Part shown: in pieces, positions 18,353 through 26,373 of the stretch
Numbering within the stretch: position 1 is the first letter of the stretch
Layout of the letters: each line of letters opens with the position of its first letter
Assembly: GCA_029210625.1 (NCBI GenBank)
Contig: JARGFU010000036.1
Coordinates: 1 to 43,271, forward strand
Reading direction: 5' to 3'
Source of the DNA: Deltaproteobacteria bacterium
Lineage (GTDB): Bacteria > Myxococcota > Myxococcia > SLRQ01
DNA: 43,271 nucleotides
Notes under the pieces: model-generated
Databases searched by the model: none
What the model was told of the DNA's origin: nothing
Seen by the model: the letters and a program-made list of their open reading frames with translations, nothing else
Translations under genes and position numbers: made by a program

Positions 18353-19825
18353 ATGAGTGAGCCTGGTCCAGAGCAGCATCTGCTGGAGGAGGACGCCGAG
18401 CGCTTCCGCACGCTCTACGAGCACGCTCCGGTGATGATCGACTCCTTCGACGCAGAGGGGCGCTGCCTCCTCTGGAACCGGGAGTGCGAGCGGATGCTCG
18501 GCTGGACGCGGGAGGAGCTGGAGGCGCTGAAGGATCCGCTGCGGGTCTTCTACCCGGACGAGGTGGAGAGGAACCGGGTGCTCGCCTCCATCAACCGGGC
18601 GGACGGGCAGTACCGGGAGTACCAGGTCGTCGCCAAGGACGGCTCGATCCGGCGGCAGCTCTGGGCGGACTTCCGCTTGCCCACCGGCGAGGCCCTCTCG
18701 GTGGGGCACGACGTCACCGAGCAGCGGCAGATGGAGGTCCAGCTCCGCCACACCCAGAAGCTCGACGCCCTCGGCCGCCTCTCCGGGGGCATCTCCCACG
18801 ACTTCAACAACCTGCTCACCGTCGTCCTGGTCAACACCCAGCTCCTCGAGCGCCTCGTCGGTGACTCGCCCGCGGCGCTGGAGCGCACCACCGAGATCCA
18901 GCGGGCGGCGCGGCGGGGCGGGGAGCTGGTGCGCAAGCTCATGGCCTTCGGCCGCAAGGAGATGCTGCACTTCGAGCCCCTCGATCTCCCGACCCTGGTG
19001 AGGGATCTCGCGGGCACCCTGCGGCGCCTCATCCCCGAGCGCATCGAGATCGAGCTCGAGCTGGCCGAGGACACCCCCTACGTGCGCGCCGACGCGGGCG
19101 CCATCGAGCAGATCATCATCAACCTGGCCACCAACGCCCGGGACGCCATCGAGGGCCAGGGCATCCTGCGGATCGAGACCTTCCGCTGGTCGGGGCCCGA
19201 GCGGGACCTCGCGGTCATGGCCGTGAGCGACTCGGGGCCGGGCCTCTCCGTGACCGAGCGCGACCGGATCTTCGAGCCCTTCTTCACCACCAAGCCCCCG
19301 GGCGAGGGCTCGGGGATGGGGCTGGCGATGGTCTACGGTCTGGTGCAGCAACACGGCGCCGAGATCGAGGTCACGGAGACCGGCGCCCGGGGGACGACCC
19401 TCGAGGTGCGCTTCCCCGAGGAGCTCTCCGCCCCCCTGATCCCGCCGGCCTCCAGCACCACGCTGCCCGAGGAGCGGACCGCGACCGTGCTGATCGTCGA
19501 GGACGAGCGCGCCCTGCGGGAGGCCGCCCGGGCGGTGCTGGTGGCCGAGGGCCACCGGGTGCACGTGGCCGGCAACGGCGAGCAGGCCCTCGCCCTGCTG
19601 CGGGAGAACCCCGAGGTGGACCTGATCCTCTCGGACGTGGTCATGCCGCGGATGGGGGGCCTCGAGCTCTACGAGCGCCTGGGGGGCGCCGAGGGCCGCT
19701 ACCGCTTCGTCCTGACCACCGGCTACCCCGGGATGATCCTCGACGAGGGGCTCGGCGCGACCATCCTGCGCAAGCCCTGGTCGCTCGACGGGCTGATCGA
19801 GTGCGTGCGGCAGGCGCTGGCGTGA
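18353..19825 (+). CDS. Hybrid sensor histidine kinase: PAS, HisKA, HATPase, receiver
   Basis: 490 residues without transmembrane segments, so probably cytoplasmic. A PAS domain (about 17-125) leads to a HisKA helix with phospho-acceptor His149 in GGISHDFNNLL. The ATPase domain follows (N box NLATNARDAI around Asn261, G1 DSGPG, F box FEPFFTT, G2 GSGMGL). A C-terminal receiver (about 376-490) has the DE pair after LIV, phospho-acceptor Asp428 in SDVVMP, and the conserved K-P near 466. A hybrid kinase of this form autophosphorylates and passes phosphate to its own receiver; no HPt or output gene is adjacent. It starts 20 bases after the thiolase and may share its transcript. Confidence 0.93.
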   Translation: MSEPGPEQHLLEEDAERFRTLYEHAPVMIDSFDAEGRCLLWNRECERMLGWTREELEALKDPLRVFYPDEVERNRVLASINRADGQYREYQVVAKDGSIRRQLWADFRLPTGEALSVGHDVTEQRQMEVQLRHTQKLDALGRLSGGISHDFNNLLTVVLVNTQLLERLVGDSPAALERTTEIQRAARRGGELVRKLMAFGRKEMLHFEPLDLPTLVRDLAGTLRRLIPERIEIELELAEDTPYVRADAGAIEQIIINLATNARDAIEGQGILRIETFRWSGPERDLAVMAVSDSGPGLSVTERDRIFEPFFTTKPPGEGSGMGLAMVYGLVQQHGAEIEVTETGARGTTLEVRFPEELSAPLIPPASSTTLPEERTATVLIVEDERALREAARAVLVAEGHRVHVAGNGEQALALLRENPEVDLILSDVVMPRMGGLELYERLGGAEGRYRFVLTTGYPGMILDEGLGATILRKPWSLDGLIECVRQALA

Positions 19826-19903
19826 GGGCGTGGCGACGAGTCACGAGTGCTGGCCGTCTCGGCTCGGTGCCTCGGTGATCGGCGGCGGGAGTCGGGGGAG
19901 GCT

Positions 19904-19991
19904 GCGAGCTTCGAGCTATGAGCTACGAGCCTTGAACCCTGGAACACATCCGTGAGCCTTGTTGCTCACAGCTCGTAGCTCACAGCTCACA
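19904..19991 (+). repeat. Inverted pair of GAGCT heptamer arrays, element 2
   Basis: Left arm 19904-19931 has four seven-base steps of the gcGAGCT/atGAGCT kind. The right arm 19964-19991 has four steps GCTCACA/GCTCGTA, the reverse-complement register. The loop is about 32 bases. It lies in the 239-base gap between the hybrid kinase (ending 19825) and the converging cysteine-rich gene (ending 20065), so it may help end transcription; no T-tract follows. Nothing else is seen in this gap. Confidence 0.8.
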
Positions 19992-20064
19992 GCCCCCGCC
20001 CGACAGGTCGGGAACGGCACACCACGGCGAGCCGCAGCCAGGATCCGCAGAAAGGCAGCGGTGA

Positions 20065-20523
20065 CTACTTGATCCCCAGCGCCCGCTTCAGCTTCTTCAC
20101 CGTCGCGAAGTAGGTGCTCCGGTCGTAGGGCACGTTCAGGATGTGGAAGTCGGCCTTCTGCAGGCCGACGCAGCCGAAGCAGTAGCTGCAGTCGGAGCAG
20201 CGGGTGCAGAGCTCGAGGTAGGCCGAGCCCACGCAGCTCTCGCAGCCGGTGCAGTGGGTGCAGGCGTTGCAGCGGACGCACTCGACGCACTGGTTACAGT
20301 GGGTGCACTCCTGGCAGTCCTCGCAGTAGTTGCAGCGGTAGCAGGCGTTGCAGCCCTTGCAGAACATGCAGGACGCACAGTCCTTGCACTCCCGGACCTC
20401 GTAGCAGGCGATGTTCGCCGCGGCCTCGGCGTGCTCCTTCCGGAGGGCCTCGAGGGCCCGCAGGAACCCGTTGCGATCGAGAGGAGGGAGCCCGTCCTCG
20501 CCTTCCAGGGGCTGGTCTGCCAT
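20065..20523 (-). CDS. Small protein with Cys at every third residue
   Basis: 152 residues from the ATG at 20523; an ATG 45 bases further upstream is also in frame. Cysteines occupy every third position from Cys46 to Cys97 (18 in a row), then Cys106 to Cys118 (five), with Cys40 in the same register, so all 24 Cys share one phase. Intervening residues are mainly polar. The flanks are a helical N-terminus (about 16-38) and a C-terminal segment VPYDRSTYFATVKKLKRALG. No signal peptide is visible, so it is probably cytoplasmic and reduced, and could bind several metal ions or clusters. I do not know a characterised homologue. It is divergent from the Rep helicase gene, 77 bases away. Confidence 0.8.
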   Translation of the reverse strand: MADQPLEGEDGLPPLDRNGFLRALEALRKEHAEAAANIACYEVRECKDCASCMFCKGCNACYRCNYCEDCQECTHCNQCVECVRCNACTHCTGCESCVGSAYLELCTRCSDCSYCFGCVGLQKADFHILNVPYDRSTYFATVKKLKRALGIK

Positions 20524-20600
20524 GCGGGGTCTTTGCCACGCCCGGGCCCTCTTCCGCAAGAGTGGCATTCCTCCGCCGCCGCTCTATCCTGGCGTGCCCC

Positions 20601-22634
20601 GTGATCGATCTCTCGCACCTCAACCCCGAACAGCGCGCCGCCGTCGAGAAGACGGAGGGGCCGCTGCTCGTGCTCGCCGGCGCGGGCTCCGGCAAGACGC
20701 GGGTGGTGGTGCACCGCATCGCGCACCTGCTCGACAAGCGGGTGAAGCCCGAGGCCATCCTGGCGGTGACCTTCACCAACAAGGCGGCCGGCGAGATGCG
20801 CGAGCGGGTCGCCGATCTGGTGGGCAAGAAGAAGGCCGAGCGCCTGACGGTCTCGACCTTCCACGCCTTCGGCCTCTCCCTCCTGCGGGAGCACATCGAC
20901 GCGCTCGGCTGGCCCGCGCGCTTCTCGATCTACGACACCCAGGATCAGCTGGCCCTCCTGCGCCGCCTGATGTCCACCCTGCGGGCGGGGCAGGACTTCG
21001 ATCTGAAGCGCCTGCTCTCCCACATCTCCCTGGCCAAGAACGCCGGCGTGAGCCCCGAGCTCTTCGAGCGGGTGGCCAACACCGAGGACGCCTACGAGCT
21101 GGTCCTCTGCGATCTCTACCCCCGCTACCAGCGGGCCCTGAAGGCGCAGGGGGCCGTCGACTTCGACGATCTGATCCTCTTGCCCCTCGAGCTCCTCGAG
21201 CGCCACCCCTCGGTGCGGGAGCAGGTGCACGCCCGCTACCAGTACTTCATGGTCGACGAGTACCAGGACACCAGCCACGTGCAGGTGCGCCTGCTCCAGG
21301 CGCTGGCCCACACCGGGAACGTCTGCGCGGTGGGCGACGACGACCAGTCCATCTACGCCTGGCGCGGCGCGAAGCCCGAGAACATCCTGGAGTTCGAGCG
21401 CACCTTCCCCGGCGCGGTGGAGGTGAAGCTCACCCGCAACTACCGCTCGACCCGGGCCATCCTCGAGGCCGCGAACGCGGTGATCGCCCTGAACACTGAT
21501 CGCCGGGGCAAGGAGCTCTGGACCGAGACCCCGACCACCGAGCCGATCCGGGTGGTGGTCCTCGACGACGAGCTCGAGGAGGCCGAGTTCGTCGCCGAGC
21601 GCATCGACGAGTTCGTCTACGAGCAGCGCCGTAGCCGGGACGACATCGCCGTGCTCTACCGGACCAACGGGCAGGGCTCGACCCTCGAGGAGGCCCTGCG
21701 GGCCCACAAGCACCCTTACCGGATGGTGGGGGGCACCCGCTTCTTCGACCGCAAGGAGGTCCGCGACGCGCTGGCCTACCTGCGGGTGGCCGCGCGGCCC
21801 GAGGACGAGGTCAGCCTGCGGCGGATCATCAACACCCCGCCTCGCGGCATCGGCGACACCACCCTCGAGCGCCTCGGGCAGGAGAGCCGGAGCAGCGGGC
21901 AGCCCCTCTGGAGTGTGCTGAAGCGGGCGGCCTCGGTGGCGGGCTGCGAGAAGGCCGCGCCCGCGGTGGCCGAGTTCGTCGAGCTGATCGAGCTCCACCG
22001 CAAGGCCATGCGGGGCAAGGGCCTGAAGGGTGGGGTCCACGACTTCTTCGAGGCGGCCGGGGCCTACGAGGCCGCCGGCGCGGGCCTCAAGAGCCTGGAC
22101 GCTCGGGACGCGAAGGTGGCCAACGTCGCCTCCCTGGTGCAGTCCATCGAGCGCTACTGCGAGGGCAGCAAGCGGCCGGACCTGATGGAGTACCTGCGCC
22201 GGGTGGCCCTCGACGGGCGCGACGAGGACGAGGCCGAGGACGGCGGCCAGGGTCAGCTCACCCTCCTGACCCTCCACGCCGCCAAGGGGCTGGAGTTCCC
22301 GGTGGTCTTCCTGGTGGGGATGGAGGAGGGCCTGCTCCCCCACGAGGGGATGGGCGGGCTGCCTCCGAACCTCCCCGAGGAGCGCCGCCTGGCCTACGTG
22401 GGCATCACCCGGGCCCGGGAGACCCTCTACCTGTGCCGGGCCAAGACCCGCGCCCGGCGCGGACGCCGGCAGGAGCGGGTGCCCTCCCGCTTCCTGGAGG
22501 ATCTGCCCGCGGGGGCCTTCGAGATCCAGGACCGGACCGAACCTGCCGAAGCGACCGAGACGGAATATGGTGAAGGGCTAGCATTTTTTGCCGCGATGCA
22601 GCAAAAATTGGCCGCTGGCTCCCAGGATGAATGA
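20601..22634 (+). CDS. rep: UvrD/Rep-family superfamily 1 DNA helicase
   Basis: 677 residues from GTG 20601, close to the length of E. coli Rep (673). Motifs in order: LNPEQRAAV (Q motif), AGAGSGKT (Walker A, about 26-33), TFTNKAA, DEYQDT (Walker B), VGDDDQSIYAWRGA, LTRNYRS, and the C-terminal TLHAAKGLEFPVVFLVGMEEGLLPH and VGITRARE. It unwinds DNA 3' to 5' in replication restart or repair. Rep and UvrD/PcrA types are hard to separate; length and DDDQSIYAWRG favour Rep. The GTG is favoured because the homology begins V-I-D-L-S-H-L-N-P-E-Q. The last 30 codons are unusually A/T-rich for the window. Confidence 0.92.
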   Translation: MIDLSHLNPEQRAAVEKTEGPLLVLAGAGSGKTRVVVHRIAHLLDKRVKPEAILAVTFTNKAAGEMRERVADLVGKKKAERLTVSTFHAFGLSLLREHIDALGWPARFSIYDTQDQLALLRRLMSTLRAGQDFDLKRLLSHISLAKNAGVSPELFERVANTEDAYELVLCDLYPRYQRALKAQGAVDFDDLILLPLELLERHPSVREQVHARYQYFMVDEYQDTSHVQVRLLQALAHTGNVCAVGDDDQSIYAWRGAKPENILEFERTFPGAVEVKLTRNYRSTRAILEAANAVIALNTDRRGKELWTETPTTEPIRVVVLDDELEEAEFVAERIDEFVYEQRRSRDDIAVLYRTNGQGSTLEEALRAHKHPYRMVGGTRFFDRKEVRDALAYLRVAARPEDEVSLRRIINTPPRGIGDTTLERLGQESRSSGQPLWSVLKRAASVAGCEKAAPAVAEFVELIELHRKAMRGKGLKGGVHDFFEAAGAYEAAGAGLKSLDARDAKVANVASLVQSIERYCEGSKRPDLMEYLRRVALDGRDEDEAEDGGQGQLTLLTLHAAKGLEFPVVFLVGMEEGLLPHEGMGGLPPNLPEERRLAYVGITRARETLYLCRAKTRARRGRRQERVPSRFLEDLPAGAFEIQDRTEPAEATETEYGEGLAFFAAMQQKLAAGSQDE

Positions 22635-22695
22635 TCCGGGGGGTCGGCCGGTCGAACTGGGGGGCCTGTTCGGGCCCCTGGCGAGAGGTCACACC

Positions 22696-24207
22696 TTGAG
22701 AAAACGCTCCACGATCCAGATCCTCACCGCCCTGCTCCTCGCGTCGGGAGCCGGCGGCGCCCTCCTCGGCGCGCTCGCCGCCTCCCCCGCGTCCGCCCAG
22801 CCAGGCGAACGCTACGCCGAGGTCTTCTCCGAGAAGCTCAAGATCCAGCGGGATCTGCGGGAGCGCCTCCAGGAGACCCTCTCGCCCCTGGCCGAGCCCT
22901 TCCACATCTACGTCTCGGTCTCGGTGGAGGCCAAGGCCGAGGTGCGCAAGCTCATCGACAAGGAGACCACCCCGGGGATGCAGGTGGACATGGGCTCGGG
23001 GGAGTCCTTCAAGCTCCCGGGCCTGCCCACCGTGCAGGGGACCAAGCTCAAGGGCTCCCCCAAGGTGAACATCACGGTGCCCAGCCGGGAGAGCATCTCC
23101 ACCCGGGAGACGATCCAGGCCAAGCTGCACGCGATCAAGGTCGAGGTGCGGCACCAGCCCGGCATCACCGAGGAGCGCCTGGCGCAGATGCACGAGGTGG
23201 CCGTGGGGGTCGCTGGCCTCGATCTGACGGGGGGCGACTCGATCGTCTTCGTCGAGATGGCCCGCAACGCCGCCGAGGAGGTCGAGTTGCTCTTCGCCCC
23301 CGATCTGATCCCGGTCATCATCATCTGCCTGACCATCCTGCTCTCGACCTTCATGCTGGCGATGGCCATCGGCCGCCGGAAGGTCCACACCACCGAGACC
23401 GCCGGAGCGGGCGGCGGGGCCGGCCCGAACTTCAGCGACGCCGCCGAGATCGAGCTCGAGGGTGACCCGGACGCGACCGGCAACGGCGCGATCATCGGGC
23501 ACCTCGGCACCGGGTACTTCGGCTTCGTCTCGGAGCTGAACCACGACCAGCAGGTCGAGCTCTTCGCCACCCTCGAGCCCCAGGTGGCGGCCATCGTCAT
23601 CGACTGCATCGGTGTCGCCGCCGGCGTCCTGCGGGAGGCCTTCGAGCAGGTCGAGGAGAAGCAGAAGCTGGCCCTGATCCGCGCCATGGCCGAGCCCCGG
23701 AAGGTGGAGACCGCCCGCATCGAGGCCATGGAGGCCGAGGTGCAGGCGACGGTCGACCAGATCAAGAGCCGGATCAAGATCGGCTCGGCGGCCTCGGCCA
23801 CCGAGATCCTGGCGCTGACCTCCTCGGACGACACCCGGGCGATCCTCGAGGCCATCGGCGCCGAGAACCCCGCGCTGGCCGAGCAGCTGCGCTCGGGCCT
23901 CGTCCTCTTCGAGGACGTGCCCGGCCTGCCGGTCGCCCAGGTGCGCACCGCCGTCGCCGCCGCCGACCCGCACACCGTCGCGGTGGCCCTCCGCGGCGCC
24001 GATCCCGCCATCCGCAAGGCCATCCTGGAGTCGGTCTCCAAGCGCCTGGCGGCCTTCCTCGAGTCCGAGGAGCAGTACCTCGGCGAGGTCAGCGAGGAGC
24101 AGGTCGAGGAGGCCCGGCTGCAGTTCGAGGCCCACCTGCGCAGCTCCGGCAGCGCGAAGAAGCCGGCCTCGGCGGAGGCCTCGAAGGAAGCCGCGGGGGC
24201 CGCATGA
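22696..24207 (+). CDS. Natural FliF-FliG fusion: ring segment plus motor-switch protein
   Basis: 503 residues from TTG 22696, chosen for the GAGAGG Shine-Dalgarno 8 bases upstream and the signal peptide that then follows (A-S-A just before residue 35). Residues about 65-190 resemble the third ring-building motif of FliF: HIYVSVSVEA, a 45-residue insertion, then IKVEVRHQPGITEERLAQM and GGDSIVFVEMA. A transmembrane helix (204-226) is followed by a FliG middle-like region (about 275-400, LEPQ at the EHPQ site) and a FliG C-terminal torque domain (401-478, LFEDV, VALRGADPAIRKAILESVSKR). The torque helix keeps Arg450 and an acidic cluster (Glu456, Glu458, Glu459). FliG N-domain, FliM and FliN are absent. 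It heads an operon with TPR, MotA and two MotB genes, so it is inferred to be the rotor of a stand-alone motor. Confidence 0.8.
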   Translation: MRKRSTIQILTALLLASGAGGALLGALAASPASAQPGERYAEVFSEKLKIQRDLRERLQETLSPLAEPFHIYVSVSVEAKAEVRKLIDKETTPGMQVDMGSGESFKLPGLPTVQGTKLKGSPKVNITVPSRESISTRETIQAKLHAIKVEVRHQPGITEERLAQMHEVAVGVAGLDLTGGDSIVFVEMARNAAEEVELLFAPDLIPVIIICLTILLSTFMLAMAIGRRKVHTTETAGAGGGAGPNFSDAAEIELEGDPDATGNGAIIGHLGTGYFGFVSELNHDQQVELFATLEPQVAAIVIDCIGVAAGVLREAFEQVEEKQKLALIRAMAEPRKVETARIEAMEAEVQATVDQIKSRIKIGSAASATEILALTSSDDTRAILEAIGAENPALAEQLRSGLVLFEDVPGLPVAQVRTAVAAADPHTVAVALRGADPAIRKAILESVSKRLAAFLESEEQYLGEVSEEQVEEARLQFEAHLRSSGSAKKPASAEASKEAAGAA

Positions 24208-24971
24208 AGCTCGTCGTCCTCTTTGTCGCCGGGATGGCCATGGGCAGCCTGCCCGACCGGGCCGGCCTGCGCGACGCCCTCTTCCACTATCCCAACGAGG
24301 CGGGCGAGACCGCGCCGGTGGGGGAGGACCTCGAGTGGGAGGGACAGGGCAAGGTGCAGGTCAAGTTCGCCCGCACCTACCAGGAGCGCCGGGACGCCGC
24401 CCTCACCAAGGTGGCGGACCGCCTGAAGATGCTCACCGACCTGCTGGCCACCGCCTCGGCCGCCGAGAAGAAGGCCGACAAGGAGGCCGCCCGCCTCAAC
24501 CTCAAGGGCTACGCCGCCGACACCCTCGGCCAGAACGACGCCGACTTCGTCGAGGCCGTGACCTGGGAGGGCAAGCGGATCCGCATGCTCCAGCGGGCGA
24601 TGAAGGGGGCCAAGGCCAAGAAGGAGGTCATCCCCGAGCTGCAGGGGGATCGCCTCGACAACGCCGCGGTGCTCATCGACAACGGCGTCCTCGAGGAGCG
24701 GGTGAAGCAGCAGTCGGAGGCCTACCGCCTGGTCGCCGAGAGCTACGCCGCCTTCCTCGACAACAAGCTCATCGACGCCATGAAGAAGATGGAGGAGGCG
24801 AGCAAGCTCCTCCCCGACGTCGGGCTGCCCCACGTGCTGATGGGCTCCTTCTACTTCCTCGCCCGGGACCAGGAGCAGGCCCTGAGCGAGTGGAAGAAGG
24901 CCCTCGAGCTCGATCCGGACAACGACGAGCTCAAGCAGATCATCGAGCAGTTCGCGAACCTCGACGAATAG
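24204..24971 (+). CDS. TPR protein of the motor-like operon
   Basis: 255 residues. A short hydrophobic N-terminus (MKLVVLFVAGMAMGS) may be a signal or anchor. The middle is helical and lysine-rich with a long charged stretch (about 55-150). The C-terminus holds two to three TPR-like helix pairs (about 175-253), the last reading ALSEWKKALELDPDND. TPR proteins serve as assembly or pilotin-like factors; the partner here is presumably the fused rotor protein. The ATG overlaps the rotor gene's stop (ATGA), and MotA begins 9 bases after its TAG. Confidence 0.8.
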   Translation: MKLVVLFVAGMAMGSLPDRAGLRDALFHYPNEAGETAPVGEDLEWEGQGKVQVKFARTYQERRDAALTKVADRLKMLTDLLATASAAEKKADKEAARLNLKGYAADTLGQNDADFVEAVTWEGKRIRMLQRAMKGAKAKKEVIPELQGDRLDNAAVLIDNGVLEERVKQQSEAYRLVAESYAAFLDNKLIDAMKKMEEASKLLPDVGLPHVLMGSFYFLARDQEQALSEWKKALELDPDNDELKQIIEQFANLDE

Positions 24972-24980
24972 AGAGACAGC

Positions 24981-25730
24981 ATGCGTTCCACCACCTACCT
25001 GGGCTTCCTCCTGGGTATCGCCGTCGTCTATGGCGTCGTCCTCGCCAAGGGCGGCGACGTCTCGATCTTCATGAACCCCATCGCCCTGACGGTCTGCGTG
25101 GGGGGCACGATCGCGGCCACGACCCTCTCCTCCTCCCGCTCGACGCTGATCCACGCCTTCTCGGCGATGAAGAAGCTCCTCGTGAAGCGGACCTCGAAGT
25201 GGCAGGAGGTCGCCGCCGTCATCGTCGAGATGGCCCGGACCGCCAAGACCTCGGGCCTGGCCGCCATCGATCCCGAGAAGCTGCCGCTCGCCAGCCCCTT
25301 CCTGAAGAAGGGCACCCAGCTGGTCGTCGACGGCGTGGAGCCCGAGCGGATCGAGGAGCTCCTGCGCCTCGAGTCCCAGATCCTCTCCGAGAAGCGCAAG
25401 TCCGCCGAGCGGATGTTCCGGCTGATGGGCACCTACTCGCCGATGTTCGGCCTGGTGGGCACCCTCATCGGCCTCATCCAGATGCTCAAGGACCTGCAGG
25501 ATCCCCGAGCCATCGGCCAGGGCATGTCGGTGGCGCTGATGGCCACCTTCTACGGGGTGCTCCTGGCGGGCCTGGTCTTCCTCCCCCTGGCGGGGAAGAT
25601 CCACACCCTCGACGAGGACGAGCGGCTGGTGCGGGACCAGATCCTGGCCGGGCTGCTCTCGGTGCGGGTCGGCGAGAACCCGGAGCACATCCGGGAGACC
25701 GTCGAGACCTTCGGAGCCCGACGCGACTGA
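24981..25730 (+). CDS. motA: MotA/PomA-family stator subunit
   Basis: 249 residues with four transmembrane segments (about 5-22, 32-50, 152-172, 184-204) and the long cytoplasmic loop between the second and third. Pro154 in TYSPMFGLVGTLIGLI and Pro202 occupy the conserved proline sites of MotA. The loop segment EMARTAKTSGLAAIDPE matches the charged region that contacts FliG in flagellar motors, with Lys and Asp in place of the usual Arg and Glu. With MotB it forms an ion-driven stator. ExbB/TolQ and AglR-type proteins are relatives, but the MotA-specific loop and the neighbouring MotB genes favour MotA. A GAGAG precedes the ATG. Confidence 0.9.
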   Translation: MRSTTYLGFLLGIAVVYGVVLAKGGDVSIFMNPIALTVCVGGTIAATTLSSSRSTLIHAFSAMKKLLVKRTSKWQEVAAVIVEMARTAKTSGLAAIDPEKLPLASPFLKKGTQLVVDGVEPERIEELLRLESQILSEKRKSAERMFRLMGTYSPMFGLVGTLIGLIQMLKDLQDPRAIGQGMSVALMATFYGVLLAGLVFLPLAGKIHTLDEDERLVRDQILAGLLSVRVGENPEHIRETVETFGARRD

Positions 25731-25743
25731 CGCGGGGCCGCTC

Positions 25744-26373
25744 ATGCGCACCAACCCCCGCTTCACCGAGGAGGAGTCCCCCTCCCCGCTGCAGGACGCG
25801 ACCTGGCTCTACTCCTACGCGGACATGATCACCCAGCTCCTGCTCTTCATCATCCTGACGGTCTCGGTGGTGGGCCTGAAGGCGATGGACCAGGTCAGCC
25901 AGGAGGACGAGCAGGTCAACGAGGCGGTGGAGGAGTTCGAGGACCTGATCGCCAAGCAGGGGCTCGACGATCAGCTCGACATCGACCGGGCCGCCGGAAG
26001 GCTGGTGATCCGCCTGCGCAGCTACCTGCTCTTCGGTGAGGGCAAGGCCGATCTCGGCCCCGACGCCGCGGCGGTCCTGGACGGCGTGGTGGTGCTCCTG
26101 CGGCACACCGACCGCCACATCCGGGTCGAGGGGCACACCGACAACGTGCCCATCAAGAGCGCGCGCTTCCCCTCCAACTGGGAGCTCTCCACCGAGCGGG
26201 CCCTCTCGGTGATCGAGTACTTCGAGAAGGCCGGGATCGCCCGGGATCGCCTCTCGGTCGCGGGCTACGGAGAGTTCCACCCGATCATGCCCAACGACAC
26301 CAAGGCCCACCGGACCCTGAACCGGCGGGTCGAGATCGCCCTCCTCGAGGCCAAGCAGGAGGCCGGGGAGTGA
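25744..26373 (+). CDS. motB: MotB-like stator subunit, copy 1
   Basis: 209 residues. A short cytoplasmic tail, then one transmembrane helix with the ion-binding Asp27 in WLYSYADMITQLLLF, a linker, and an OmpA-type peptidoglycan-binding domain (about 70-200: VEGHTDNVPI, SNWELSTERA, NRRVEI). It would couple ion flow to MotA and anchor the stator to the cell wall. The linker is short, so the OmpA domain begins close to the membrane. It lies 13 bases after motA and its TGA overlaps the next GTG. Confidence 0.9.
   Translation: MRTNPRFTEEESPSPLQDATWLYSYADMITQLLLFIILTVSVVGLKAMDQVSQEDEQVNEAVEEFEDLIAKQGLDDQLDIDRAAGRLVIRLRSYLLFGEGKADLGPDAAAVLDGVVVLLRHTDRHIRVEGHTDNVPIKSARFPSNWELSTERALSVIEYFEKAGIARDRLSVAGYGEFHPIMPNDTKAHRTLNRRVEIALLEAKQEAGE

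Noticed and set aside
20601-26373. Helicase next to MotA/MotB read as a Zorya-type defence system
   Set aside because: ZorA has a long cytoplasmic tail and Zorya adds ZorC/ZorD-type proteins. Here the helicase is an ordinary Rep type, MotA has standard length, and a rotor-like protein lies between them.
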